Shown here: piece after piece, positions 1 through 5,752 of the stretch
Layout: every line of letters starts with the position of its first letter
How positions within the stretch are numbered: the stretch's first letter is position 1
NCBI GenBank assembly: GCA_033763435.1
Contig: JANRKN010000160.1
Location: forward strand, 1 to 15,778
Reading direction: 5' to 3'
DNA length: 15,778 nucleotides
From: JANRKN01 sp033763435
GTDB taxonomy: Bacteria > Planctomycetota > Phycisphaerae > Phycisphaerales > UBA1924
The notes under the pieces: model-generated
Databases searched by the model: none
What the model was told of the DNA's origin: nothing
Seen by the model: the letters and a program-made list of their open reading frames with translations, nothing else
Position numbers and translations under genes: made by a program

Positions 1-483
1 GCGGGTGAAGACGCGGTCGGTCTTGCGTGGCAGCCCTTTCAGCACGGGCAGCAACTCGGGATGGATCGGGATGCGGCGGATGCCACCGGTCTTGGTCGTG
101 CCCTGCGAGCCGCCGCGGCGGATCAGCAGGTGGCCGCCGTCTGCGCCGAATACCACGTCTTCCCACCGCAACTCCGCGGCCTCGCCGATGCGGCAGCCCG
201 TGTAAGCGAGGAACGTGAACAAGGGGCGATCCTCTTCATCAGCGGCCGCCAGGAGCGCCGCCATCTGCTCAGCGTTCGGGCAGAACTGCGGCGTCGGCGC
301 CGGCTCCGGCAGCGAAATGTGGTCGAATGGGTTGGACGGGATGCGCTTGAGCCGGGCTGCCCACTTGAACGCCTGCTTGATGATCACGAGGTGGCTGTAC
401 ACGGTCTTTGTGCTCAACTCTTGCTTGACGGCCCACTGGCGGTACCGCCAGAACTCTTGTTCGGTGACTTTGCGCGCTTCCAT
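1..483 (-). CDS. Tyrosine recombinase (phage-type integrase), catalytic part, truncated by window edge
   Basis: This reading frame encodes the core-binding and catalytic part of a tyrosine recombinase, which cuts and rejoins DNA at attachment sites. Residues 10-60 form a helical core-binding segment (STKTVYSHLVIIKQAFKWA). The first catalytic arginine lies in YTGCRIGEAAELRW (R98) and the beta-hairpin lysine in TKTGGIRRIPI (K131). The HxxR box and the nucleophilic tyrosine lie beyond position 1, so the 161 visible codons are only part of it. The ATG at 483 has an AAAGG-like Shine-Dalgarno 7 nt upstream. The frame is closed upstream by a TGA at 498-496, and the expected N-terminal domain sits in a different frame (414-845). 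The gene is therefore either split or frameshifted. The family call is secure; whether this part is translated alone is not. Confidence 0.85.
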   Translation of the reverse strand, partial: MEARKVTEQEFWRYRQWAVKQELSTKTVYSHLVIIKQAFKWAARLKRIPSNPFDHISLPEPAPTPQFCPNAEQMAALLAAADEEDRPLFTFLAYTGCRIGEAAELRWEDVVFGADGGHLLIRRGGSQGTTKTGGIRRIPIHPELLPVLKGLPRKTDRVFTR

Positions 484-845
484 TGCAGACCTTTCTCACA
501 GACGCCCGCGAAGTCCTCCAACACACGGGTGTACTTGGTGCTCGTCTTGTGCGAACGCCCGCGGGCGACGAGCATGTCGAGGTACTCCTGCACCAGCTCG
601 GCGACCGTGATCACCACAGGCGCGGCGGTGGGATCGCCGCGGACCAGAGCGCGGTGCAGGTCTTGGGCGGCCTTGAACGCCTCTGGTTTGAACCGAGTGC
701 CGAGCGCTTTGATGACCTGCCGCTTGCCGTCGTAGTACACAGCCGACCAACGGCGGCTGGCCGTTCCGTCTGGCTTGACGCGCCGGCCGATGTAGACCGA
801 CGGGTTCTCCGTGCCCTGCACATGCTCGCGGTCTTTGAGCTTCAT
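414..845 (-). CDS. Tyrosine recombinase, N-terminal (arm-binding and SAM-like) part, frameshifted
   Basis: This encodes the N-terminal half of the integrase whose catalytic half is 1-483. It contains a short beta-rich segment (PSVYIGRRVKPDGT, then RRWSAVYYDGKRQ) followed by helices typical of the SAM-like core-binding domain (VAELVQEYLDMLVARG, then SHKTSTKYTRVLEDFAGVCEKG). After residue ~120 the frame drifts into a low-quality tail and stops at 414, while the homologous continuation is read from 483 in the -1 frame. The ATG at 845 is preferred over 860 because it overlaps the TGA of the upstream HTH gene as ATGA, which suggests translational coupling. The break could be decay, an assembly error, or a real two-protein arrangement. 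Confidence 0.75.
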   Translation of the reverse strand: MKLKDREHVQGTENPSVYIGRRVKPDGTASRRWSAVYYDGKRQVIKALGTRFKPEAFKAAQDLHRALVRGDPTAAPVVITVAELVQEYLDMLVARGRSHKTSTKYTRVLEDFAGVCEKGLQWKRAKSPNKSSGGTASGPSSKS

Positions 846-1390
846 GAGCCGCCCATCCACTCCTGCACCAACAGGTCGCGTACGAAGACCAGCGGGGACC
901 CGCGCCGGACCGACTTACGGATGCGACCGTCCGAGACCATGTGCTTGAGCGTGCTTGGCGAGATCCGCATCAACTCGGCGGCCTCTTCGAGCTTCAGGAG
1001 CAGGGGCGGGGGCGTCTGCATGGCGGCAAACATGCCGCGGATGAACTCCTGCGTCAGCCGCGCCATCCCGATCGTGATTTGTCCGTCATCGGTGCAGGGA
1101 ACGCGGGCCGAGAGCAACGCTCCGACGGGATCGGTGACCACCGTCGTGGACAACAGCGGCACCTGCAACCGCTGCGCCTCCTGAAAGCAGGCGTAGGTCA
1201 CGAACGCGGGCAGGAGCGAGAGGCCCGGCGGCCCCATGGCCTCATCCGCGTCACCGATGCCAACGAGCTTCAGCGGCGGCGACGAGGGAATCACGGTCGT
1301 CTTGAACAGCACGCGAGCCAACGCCCCGGCGTCATCGAGACTCGAGCGCGGAGCATCCGTGGAGGTCGGCACGAGGGGAGTGGGAGGCAT
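842..1390 (-). CDS. Excisionase-like HTH protein
   Basis: This is a 182-residue protein whose C-terminal 50 residues look like the excisionase/HTH_17 (MerR-like winged helix) DNA-binding domain: LEEAAELMRISPSTLKHMV at 134-152, then a wing-like basic stretch and FVRDLLVQEW. The first ~130 residues are not recognised. They are rich in Pro, Ala and Thr, with an Asp/Gly-rich patch. The start at 1390 is chosen because a promoter -10 hexamer lies six bases upstream, putting +1 on the A of ATG; the longer in-frame extension to 1534 crosses that promoter. The gene overlaps the integrase start by 4 nt (ATGA). A likely role is directionality factor or regulator of the integrase. The DNA-binding call is good; the excisionase role is inferred from position. 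Confidence 0.75.
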   Translation of the reverse strand: MPPTPLVPTSTDAPRSSLDDAGALARVLFKTTVIPSSPPLKLVGIGDADEAMGPPGLSLLPAFVTYACFQEAQRLQVPLLSTTVVTDPVGALLSARVPCTDDGQITIGMARLTQEFIRGMFAAMQTPPPLLLKLEEAAELMRISPSTLKHMVSDGRIRKSVRRGSPLVFVRDLLVQEWMGGS

Positions 1391-1396
1391 GGCCAC

Positions 1397-1425
1397 AGCA
1401 TAGTTACAGAAAGTCTGTATGTCAA
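1397..1425 (-). promoter_or_regulatory. Promoter of the HTH-integrase operon (TTGACA-N17-TATGCT)
   Basis: On the minus strand TTGACA (1425-1420) is followed after exactly 17 bases by TATGCT (1402-1397). This is a perfect -35 and a 4/6 match to the -10. The predicted transcription start falls on the A of the ATG at 1390, with no room for a Shine-Dalgarno, so the mRNA would be leaderless. The spacer carries a perfect palindrome. Confidence 0.65.
1405..1419. promoter_or_regulatory. Palindromic operator inside the promoter spacer
   Basis: TACAGA-CTT-TCTGTA is a perfect 6-3-6 inverted repeat that fills almost the whole spacer, directly after the -35 box. A dimeric repressor bound here would block RNA polymerase, as in phage and ICE immunity circuits. 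Possible ligands are the adjacent HTH protein or a repressor encoded elsewhere on the element. The half-site order (ACAG..CTGT) is opposite to the E. coli LexA box, so that identity is not supported. Confidence 0.6.
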
Positions 1426-1593
1426 GCCGTGGCGTTCCTCTGACCCTGCGCGCCCCCAAAAGTGCCCCCAGTGAAGCCCGACCGATCCGGAACTCGCTGA
1501 CACGCGCCCGAACGCCCCGGTCACAGAAGTGCATGATTTACAGCACGTTGCGAGCAACCGCCCCCATCCGCCGCCCGCTACGCGGCCCCGCCC

Positions 1594-1625
1594 ATCGACT
1601 CCCCCCCTCTCCGCTTTCGATTCCG
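1594..1625. repeat. 32-bp direct repeat, copy 1
   Basis: This copy and the one at 1705-1736 are both 32 bp and match over 26 consecutive bases (1600-1625), differing only near the left end. The core contains CCCCTCTCCGCTTTCG, which resembles the 3' acceptor end of a tRNA-Ser gene, but no complete tRNA can be folded around it. It may be an attachment-site remnant or a dispersed intergenic repeat. Confidence 0.7.
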
Positions 1626-1630
1626 AGGCG

Positions 1631-1699
1631 ATCCCCCGACGGGGGATTCGAACACCCCTGTCGCGCAGCGGCAGAACGGGGGTTCGACGCCGAAGGCGC
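1631..1699. repeat. Hairpin-rich intergenic segment between the direct repeats
   Basis: ATCCCCC-GAC-GGGGGAT (1631-1647) is a perfect 7-bp stem with a 3-base loop. It is followed by T-loop-like strings (GGGGATTCGAAC on the plus strand and GGGGGTTCGACGCC further right) and by the short GC hairpin CGCCGAAGGCG near 1689-1699. With the flanking direct repeats it forms a compact palindromic module that could be REP-like or derived from a tRNA end. Apart from this module and the promoter, the gene-free stretch 1391-1795 shows nothing recognisable. Confidence 0.45.
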
Positions 1700-1704
1700 C
1701 GAGA

Positions 1705-1736
1705 ATCGCATCCCCCCCTCTCCGCTTTCGATTCCG
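1705..1736. repeat. 32-bp direct repeat, copy 2
   Basis: This is the second copy of the repeat at 1594-1625, starting 111 bp downstream. Its 26-bp core (1711-1736) is identical. It lies 60 bp from the rtcB stop codon, between the element and the housekeeping block. Confidence 0.7.
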
Positions 1737-1795
1737 CGCGTGCGACCGCATGCAATCACGGGCGACCGTGCCCGGCCCGACGGGTGCCAAGCCGT

Positions 1796-3343
1796 TCAAT
1801 CGTCCGCCGCGTCGCCGTCCTTGATCACGAAGCGCGCCCGCAGCCGCGCGACCTCGCTCGCCAGACCCGCGAGCTTCACGCTCTCGAGCACCGCGTTGAA
1901 GTCCTTGTACGCGCCGGGCGCCTCGTCGCGCGGATAGTTCCGGCAGTTCGTGAGGATGTCCGCGGCATCGAAGCTCGCGTCGACCGTCTTCTGATCCAGC
2001 GTCTTCGTCGCGGCCGTGCGGCTCATGCGCCGGCCCGCGCCGTGATTCACGCTGAAGCACGAACGCTCCGCCCCCGGATCCGCAACCATCACGCTCGAGC
2101 CGTCCTGCGGATTGCCCGGCAGCAGAATCGGATGCCCCGTCGCTTCGAACGGCGTGCCCTTGAGCGCATGGTGCCCGGCCGGGAACGCGCGCGTCGCGCC
2201 CTTGCGGTGCACCCACGCGGGCCGGCCTCGCACCACCTCACGCCGCGCGATGTTGTGGCTGATGAAGTACACCAGCTCGCCCTTCACGCCCGGCATCACC
2301 TCCTGAAACGCCTCGAGCACCAGCGCGTTGATCAGCAGGTGGTTGACGGTGGCAAAGTTCGCCCCCATCGCCATGTCGTCGAGGTACGCATCCGCCTCAG
2401 CCGAGCCCAGCGGCGCATACACCAGCTGCCGGTCCTCGCCCGGCAGCGGAATGTTCCATCGCTCGAACTTCTCCGCAAGCGTCTTGAAATGATGCCGCGC
2501 GAGCAGCGCACCCCACCCGCGGCTGCCGCAGTGCGACAGAAACGCGATGTGCCGATCGCGCAGCCCAAAGATCTCCGCCGTCGCGCGGGCGCGCTCGCCG
2601 GGCTCAACGCGCACCGCCTCGCACTCGCCGAAGTGGTTGCCCCCGCCGTAGGTCCCGAGCTGCGTCATCTTCGACGCGAACGCCTTCTCGCCCCGCGCGT
2701 CCGACAGGTGGCAGCGCTCAAGCCGCTCGCGCAGCGCGTCGGCGGAGTCGTCGTGCCCGACGTGGAACGCGTCCTCGCAGCGCTGAGCCCAGCGCACCGG
2801 CACGCCCAGCTCCGCCAGCACGCCCGCCGAGGCGCCCTCAGTCACGACGCGCGCGCCAAGCTTCGCGTCCACGCGTCGGCCCTTGGGCGCGTCGCGATGC
2901 CCCGCGCCCGTCGGCGTCCGTTCAAGAATCGCATCGATCAGCGCGCGCCGCGCCCGCTTGTCGTCGAGCGCCGCTTCGGGCAGGTCCAGCTGCAGCAGGC
3001 TCATGCTGCACTTGATGTCCACGCCCACCGGGCCGGGATAGATGTGATCGGGCGAGACCAGCACACACCCCACCGGCGCGCCGTAGCCCGCGTGCGCGTC
3101 GGGGTTCAGCACAATGTCCGTCACGCCCGGCGCGCAACGCGAGTTGATCGCTTGGCGGATGCACAGGTCGTCGAACGTCTCGCGGATCGGCGCGGTGCCG
3201 ATGACGGTCACCGGCGTCAGCTTCCCCTCACGCACGGGCAAGATGCCCGTCGCCTCGCCCGTCGGCAGGATCGCGCGGTTGAGCGCCGGGCCCGAAGCCG
3301 CGTCAACACGCCCAGTCTTCACTTCCGAACGTGAATCCTTCAT
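1796..3343 (-). CDS. rtcB: RNA-splicing ligase RtcB
   Basis: This encodes a 515-residue RtcB, which joins RNA 2',3'-cyclic phosphate or 3'-phosphate ends to 5'-OH ends in tRNA splicing or RNA repair, using Mn2+ and GTP. All family signatures are present in order: NPDAHAGYGAPVG (80-92), GVDIKCSM with metal ligands D109 and C112, GGGNHFGEC (H237), FLSHCGSRGWG (H271), ISHNIARRE (H363), HRKGATRAFP (379-388), LLPGNPQDGSS and the guanylylated histidine in NHGAGR (H434). Near the C-terminus, FVIKDG carries the conserved lysine. The length is typical. The ATG at 3343 follows a strong GGGAGAG Shine-Dalgarno; the open frame upstream of it is not needed. No archease or RtcA is adjacent. It sits downstream of lexA and a DUF4239 gene on the same strand with a 154-bp gap, so it may be separately expressed. 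Confidence 0.96.
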   Translation of the reverse strand: MKDSRSEVKTGRVDAASGPALNRAILPTGEATGILPVREGKLTPVTVIGTAPIRETFDDLCIRQAINSRCAPGVTDIVLNPDAHAGYGAPVGCVLVSPDHIYPGPVGVDIKCSMSLLQLDLPEAALDDKRARRALIDAILERTPTGAGHRDAPKGRRVDAKLGARVVTEGASAGVLAELGVPVRWAQRCEDAFHVGHDDSADALRERLERCHLSDARGEKAFASKMTQLGTYGGGNHFGECEAVRVEPGERARATAEIFGLRDRHIAFLSHCGSRGWGALLARHHFKTLAEKFERWNIPLPGEDRQLVYAPLGSAEADAYLDDMAMGANFATVNHLLINALVLEAFQEVMPGVKGELVYFISHNIARREVVRGRPAWVHRKGATRAFPAGHHALKGTPFEATGHPILLPGNPQDGSSVMVADPGAERSCFSVNHGAGRRMSRTAATKTLDQKTVDASFDAADILTNCRNYPRDEAPGAYKDFNAVLESVKLAGLASEVARLRARFVIKDGDAADD

Positions 3344-3497
3344 CACTCTCCCTCTCGTGATGGTTGGAGCGCCCACGCCGAGCGAAGGTTGCGGGCGGCG
3401 AGCAACTTCTTCGCGCGCGTCCCCCACCGCAGCCCAACCTCCGCCCCTCGCGATCGGGCGCGGCTCGTTGATGGTGAGTTTCTGAGCCCCCGCGCGA

Positions 3498-4253
3498 TCA
3501 GACCGGCGCGCGCTCGAGCCGCTCCAGCACCGCTCGCAGCGGCGCATCGCCCAGCCGGACCAGCCCGCGCTGCGGGAAATCCAGATCCAGCGTCAGCCAC
3601 AGCACCGCCGCGACGAGCGCCACCAGCGCGAGCGCCGGCACCTGCGACCCCAGGCCCCGATCGCCCTCGCGCCGGGCCTGTCCATAACTGATCATGCCCG
3701 AGGCAAGCGTGGCGCAGGCGATCATGACGACGACGATCGCGGGCGGGATGTGCCGCGAGGCCGTGGCATTCCTCGCGGCGAGCAGATCGAACATCTCGTT
3801 GGTCGCGTCCAGCACAGGCTGGGCAAACTCGCTCCGCGCCTTCACGCCCTGCACCGTGATCGCCCACGCGCGGTCCTGAAGCGCCGCGAGCTTGGACAGC
3901 GCGGCCTCCTCCTTCCCCTGCACGAGCTCGATCCGCGCCCGCGCGTACTGCCGAAGCGTCTCGCGGAGCGCGTCGCGCTGAGGCTCGGGCAGAAAGTCGG
4001 CCCTGAGCGAGACGGTCTCGATCGCGTTGGCCTCGCGGACGATCAGGTCCTGGCGCGCACCAAAGCGCGAGACCGCGCCGGAGAACGAAAAGCCGATGAG
4101 CAGCGCGAGCAGGCCGAGCACCGCGCTCTGGACCACGCCGACGTGCGAGTGCGCGTGATCGCTGACGCGCCCAAGCCGCCGACCGACCGCATGTGCGGCC
4201 AGCAACAGCCCGAGCAGCCCCAAGCCCAGCGCCAGTTCGATCAGCACCGCCAT
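3498..4253 (-). CDS. DUF4239-family membrane protein
   Basis: This is a 251-residue integral membrane protein of unknown function, assigned to the DUF4239 (bestrophin-like) family from its pattern. It has two N-terminal hydrophobic helices (about 2-20 and 42-60), a conserved charged soluble segment with VREANAIETVSLRADFLP (72-89) and Tyr/Arg-rich helices, then two C-terminal helices (about 170-190 and 204-222). The last is followed by DLDFPQRG, which matches the family's D-P-x-x-G ending. The start at 4253 is the first plausible ATG; a GGGAG lies somewhat far upstream (about 12 nt). It lies 74 bp after lexA on the same strand and may be co-transcribed with it. No biochemical role can be given. 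Confidence 0.8.
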   Translation of the reverse strand: MAVLIELALGLGLLGLLLAAHAVGRRLGRVSDHAHSHVGVVQSAVLGLLALLIGFSFSGAVSRFGARQDLIVREANAIETVSLRADFLPEPQRDALRETLRQYARARIELVQGKEEAALSKLAALQDRAWAITVQGVKARSEFAQPVLDATNEMFDLLAARNATASRHIPPAIVVVMIACATLASGMISYGQARREGDRGLGSQVPALALVALVAAVLWLTLDLDFPQRGLVRLGDAPLRAVLERLERAPV

Positions 4254-4327
4254 CGCGCGCGATCACTCCCGGTCTGTGCGAGCCCGCCCACTCACGGGCC
4301 CACCCGCTCGCCCAATGCCTGGCCGAA

Positions 4328-4945
4328 TCATCGGCCGTAGCGCCGGACCACGCCCTTGACGATGCCCTGCACCTGGCAGAACTTGACGCGGATGGGCTCG
4401 AACGCGGGGTTCGCGGGCTGAAGGCGAATGTGGTCGTCTTCCTTGAAGAAGGTCTTGAGCGTGGTCGAGCCGTCGGGCAGAAGCGCGACGACCTTGTCGC
4501 CGTTCTGCGCAACCGCGGTGCGCTCGATGAGGACGAAGTCCCCGTCGAGGATGCCCTCGTCGCGCATCGAGTCGCCCTCGACCTTGAGCGCGAAGGTCGT
4601 CTCGCCGCGCGAGGACCCCGCGAAAATGGCCGTAAGGTCGATCTCGTCCGCGTCGGGCACGCGCTCGATCGGGTTGCCCGCGGCAATCTTGCCCACCAGC
4701 GGGAACCGCAGCGGCCTGGACTCGTCGGGCACCGCGATCCCGTCAGCGATCGACAAAGAGCGTGCCTTGTTGGGCTCGCGGACGAGCGCGCCCTTCTTGA
4801 TCAACGCCTCGACGTGCTCGAACACCGTCACCTTGCTGACGCCGATCTCGTCCGCGAGCTCCTGCATCGTCGGCGAATAGCCCCGGCGCACGCGCCAATC
4901 GCGGATCAACTGAAGAATGCGAAGCTGCTTCGGCGTGAGATTCAT
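4328..4945 (-). CDS. lexA: SOS repressor LexA
   Basis: This encodes a 205-residue LexA: an N-terminal winged helix (residues 1-65, with SPTMQELADEIGVSKVTVFEHV) and a C-terminal S24 self-cleaving domain. The cleavage site is AAGNP (A89-G90). The catalytic dyad is S126 in GDSMRDEG and K151 in GDKVVALL. RecA-stimulated cleavage would derepress DNA-damage genes. The ATG at 4945 follows a strong GGGAGGA Shine-Dalgarno. The upstream unknown gene (5498) stays open across the first 200 nt of lexA, an unusual overlap. The recognition helix (VSKVTVFEHVEALIKKG) differs from the Gram-positive type (SSSTVHGHL), so an operator unlike CTGT-N8-ACAG or GAAC-N4-GTTC is expected. A 6-bp stem GGCCGA/TCGGCC with the stop codon in its loop lies at 4321-4336 but lacks a T-run. 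Confidence 0.96.
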   Translation of the reverse strand: MNLTPKQLRILQLIRDWRVRRGYSPTMQELADEIGVSKVTVFEHVEALIKKGALVREPNKARSLSIADGIAVPDESRPLRFPLVGKIAAGNPIERVPDADEIDLTAIFAGSSRGETTFALKVEGDSMRDEGILDGDFVLIERTAVAQNGDKVVALLPDGSTTLKTFFKEDDHIRLQPANPAFEPIRVKFCQVQGIVKGVVRRYGR

Positions 4946-5498
4946 CGTGCAATCCTCCCAACCCAACCCCATCAACACCCACCACTCCAACACCCGCCCC
5001 ACCAACACCCGCCCCAACAGATCCGGCCCCCAACGTTCCAACTCCCAACGTTCCGACCCCGGCCATCCCGGCGCCCGTGCGGGGCAGTCCGCCGCGCGCG
5101 AGCGAAACAAGCTCCGTCACCGCCCGCCGCGAGGCCTGCGCCTGCCCGTGCAGGAGGCTTTCGCCCGCGACGAGCGCGCCGAGCAGCTCGCGGAGCCGCT
5201 CGACCTGCTGGGCCCGCTGCGAACCGGCGAGCCGCTCGCGAGCCAGGCTCTGACCCGCGACGAGCCGGAGCCCGCCGCTGGGTGCCTCGGCCTTGGCGCG
5301 AACTTCGAGACGCGCGCCGCCGGCCGGGACCCAGTGACGCGCAAAGTCGCCGCCGGGGCCCAACTGCAACACCGCCCGCACGCCCGCATCCGAACCGCCG
5401 CCCATGCCGTCCGACATCCTGCCCGGGACTCCGCCCGTCGCCCCGGCCTCGCTCCGCGAAGCCGATCCGGTCCAGAACTGTCGAATCGCTGCGAACAT
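4743..5498 (-). CDS. Hypothetical protein with Gly/Val-rich tail, overlapping lexA
   Basis: This protein is not recognised. Residues 1-~150 look genuinely coding: codon third positions are mostly G or C, and there is an amphipathic helical stretch (QQVERLRELLGALVAGESLL) and a basic Arg/Ala-rich segment. The ATG at 5498 has GAGG eight bases upstream. From about residue 155 the sequence becomes a low-complexity Gly/Val/Leu tail (GVGTLGVGTLGAGSVG and onward) encoded by short tandem repeats. The frame does not close before lexA; it continues through its first 200 nt to a stop at 4743. That last third looks like a shadow of lexA, so the true end may be earlier if the repeat tract has an indel; the next frame stops at 4972. 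It probably forms an operon with lexA. Confidence 0.55.
   Translation of the reverse strand: MFAAIRQFWTGSASRSEAGATGGVPGRMSDGMGGGSDAGVRAVLQLGPGGDFARHWVPAGGARLEVRAKAEAPSGGLRLVAGQSLARERLAGSQRAQQVERLRELLGALVAGESLLHGQAQASRRAVTELVSLARGGLPRTGAGMAGVGTLGVGTLGAGSVGAGVGGAGVGVVGVDGVGLGGLHDESHAEAASHSSVDPRLARAPGLFADDAGARGRDRRQQGDGVRARRGVDQEGRARPRAQQGTLFVDR
4987..5016. repeat. 15-bp perfect tandem repeat (two units)
   Basis: CCAACACCCGCCCCA occurs twice head to tail (4987-5001 and 5002-5016). Just to the right, CCCAACGTTCC is repeated at 5029-5039 and 5044-5054 with a 15-base step. On the minus strand this tract encodes the Gly/Val tail of the gene starting at 5498. The 15-base period preserves frame, but such tracts are prone to slippage and to assembly error. 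Confidence 0.75.
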
Positions 5499-5574
5499 CG
5501 ACCACACCTCGTCACACGCCCCCGCCGCCGTCCTGACCACCCCACAACATCCTGACGCATGCAGCATCGACCGC

Positions 5575-5713
5575 GTTCGGACTATCCGATCAAAATTCGT
5601 GTACCGTGTTCGGAGAACAATAGCCGATCCGCACCCGAACAGCAAGCCTAACTGCCGATCTGCACAGGCTTTTTGCATTCTCGGGCCGAACTGTCCCCCG
5701 AACAGGCCCGAAC
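5575..5713. promoter_or_regulatory. Cluster of six GTTCGG/CCGAAC hexamers, possible LexA operator region
   Basis: Within 139 bp the hexamer GTTCGG or its complement occurs six times: GTTCGG at 5575 and 5608, CCGAAC at 5635, 5686, 5698 and 5708. Chance would give well under one, even allowing for high GC. The cluster fills the 254-bp spacer (5499-5752) between the dprA stop and the gene that precedes lexA. GAAC/GTTC half-sites are used by several LexA families. lexA is normally self-regulated, so autorepression here is a reasonable inference. Confidence 0.5.
5607..5619. promoter_or_regulatory. TGTTC-GGA-GAACA palindrome
   Basis: This is a perfect 5-3-5 inverted repeat containing one GTTCGG hexamer. 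It overlaps a weak minus-strand promoter match: TTGTTC (5620-5615), 17 bases, then AATTTT (5597-5592). It is the best single candidate for a dimeric repressor site controlling the lexA transcription unit. Confidence 0.5.
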
Positions 5714-5752
5714 CGCGCCTGCAAATGCCAGATTCAAGGGTTTGTGTGGGCC

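Noticed and set aside
483..500. Programmed -1 ribosomal frameshift in the integrase
   Set aside because: No X-XXY-YYZ slippery heptamer or evident downstream stem-loop; a restart at the ATG, decay or an indel explains it more simply.
1405..1419. E. coli-type LexA box
   Set aside because: The half-sites are ACAG then CTGT with seven bases between, the reverse of CTGT-N8-ACAG.
1630..1740. Possible tRNA gene, because of T-loop-like GGGTGTTCGAATCC on the minus strand and a tRNA-Ser-like acceptor end
   Set aside because: The T-stem has a mismatch, and no D-arm, anticodon arm or paired acceptor stem could be fitted on either strand.
1529..3334. Plus-strand open frame of 601 codons
   Set aside because: It is antisense to rtcB, Arg/His/Ala-rich without domain signatures, and typical of a shadow frame in GC-rich DNA.
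4321..4336. Intrinsic terminator at the end of lexA
   Set aside because: The 6-bp stem includes the stop codon in its loop and is not followed by a T-run.
3343..4686. Minus-strand open frame of 447 codons across lexA and DUF4239
   Set aside because: It lies in another frame over two clear genes and is an Arg/Ala/Ser-rich shadow.
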